Source: JAQYVZ01 sp035269105
GTDB taxonomy: Bacteria; Desulfobacterota; Desulfuromonadia; Desulfuromonadales; BM103
Assembly (NCBI GenBank): GCA_035269105.1
Contig: DATFJP010000194.1
Location: forward strand, 1 to 21,543
Length of the DNA stretch: 21,543 bases
Reading direction: 5' to 3'
Shown piece after piece: positions 21,376-21,543 of the stretch. The notes below the pieces were generated by a model. It was not told the DNA's origin and searched no databases. It worked only from the letters and a program-made list of their open reading frames with translations. The stretch's first letter is position 1. Every line of letters begins with the position of its first letter. The position numbers and the translations under genes were made by a program.

Positions 21376-21543
21376 AAAATCACCTTGAAGCTCTATGGAC
21401 GACCAAGCTTTCCCATCCTGAGTATATATCAGGTTGCTCAGTACATCTGTGCCCTCTGGAGTTTTCTTAACATTGAAAAGAGAATTCACACTGTTCTCAA
21501 ATAAAGGATATAAGATGAAAAAGGGAACTATATTGCTGGTTGT
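21325..21543 (-). CDS. Partial unknown protein (C-terminus) at the window edge
   Basis: The minus-strand frame is open from the window edge to TAA at 21325, giving 72 residues including VKKTPEGTDVLSNLIYTQDG and FLNFAVHFSFKDRPRIK. The composition is protein-like, and a strong minus-strand terminator lies about 130 bases downstream. An alternative is a plus-strand gene starting at the ATG 21515 (AAAGGA upstream, MKKGTILLV), which would resemble a signal peptide. The window is too short to choose firmly. No family is recognised. Confidence 0.45.
   Translation of the reverse strand, partial: TTSNIVPFFILYPLFENSVNSLFNVKKTPEGTDVLSNLIYTQDGKAWSSIELQGDFLNFAVHFSFKDRPRIK

Overview
The window looks like chromosomal DNA from a GC-rich, Gram-negative anaerobe of the Desulfuromonadia type (Geobacter, Pelobacter or Desulfuromonas relatives). 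This is an inference from the ccsB-hemA pair, a secreted triheme c-type cytochrome, a PEP-CTERM-type acyltransferase and general codon use. No ribosomal RNA or taxonomic marker is present to settle it.

Left part (1-2145, minus strand): ccsB (cytochrome c maturation) lies just upstream of hemA (first step of tetrapyrrole synthesis, cut by the window edge), which links haem supply to cytochrome assembly. Upstream is a SIS-domain protein with its own good promoter, back to back with the promoter of thioredoxin (2341-2670, plus). Next comes a YbfB-type MFS exporter joined to a small 4-oxalocrotonate tautomerase homologue (2867-4279). A convergent gene encodes a rhodanese-YceI fusion whose rhodanese active-site Cys is Gly. 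Two small membrane proteins follow (5531-6226), the second a YbaN/DUF454 protein.

Middle (6252-9563, minus strand): a compact, overlapping housekeeping operon, dapF - HAD nucleotidase - nfo - dtd - darP, with a recognisable promoter in front of dapF. On the plus strand follow a tautomerase-family protein, a 72-residue unknown protein overlapping an ETHE1/glyoxalase II-like metallo-beta-lactamase gene, and a long acyl-CoA dehydrogenase-like gene.

Right part (12650-21543) is more accessory: a triheme cytochrome (minus); the truncated start of a beta-propeller lipoprotein; a 186-bp MITE-like element with 21-bp terminal inverted repeats; an Acg-type nitroreductase; a SAM methyltransferase; a two-gene module of a VWA-like protein and a membrane-anchored J-domain protein; a relic of a REP-associated tyrosine transposase; an apparently orphan FeeM-like/exosortase-associated acyltransferase; an AT-rich hypothetical gene; and the 3' half of a tRNA-Pro(CGG) gene with its terminator. 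That tRNA fragment reads best as an attachment-site scar, with an integrated element extending to the right beyond the window.

Most core genes are confidently assigned. No CRISPR array, intact insertion sequence, integrase or obvious defence system is visible. The best second-look items are the MITE-like element, the tRNA half-gene boundary, the lone PEP-CTERM-type acyltransferase, the VWA/J-protein pair and the Cys-less rhodanese-YceI fusion.
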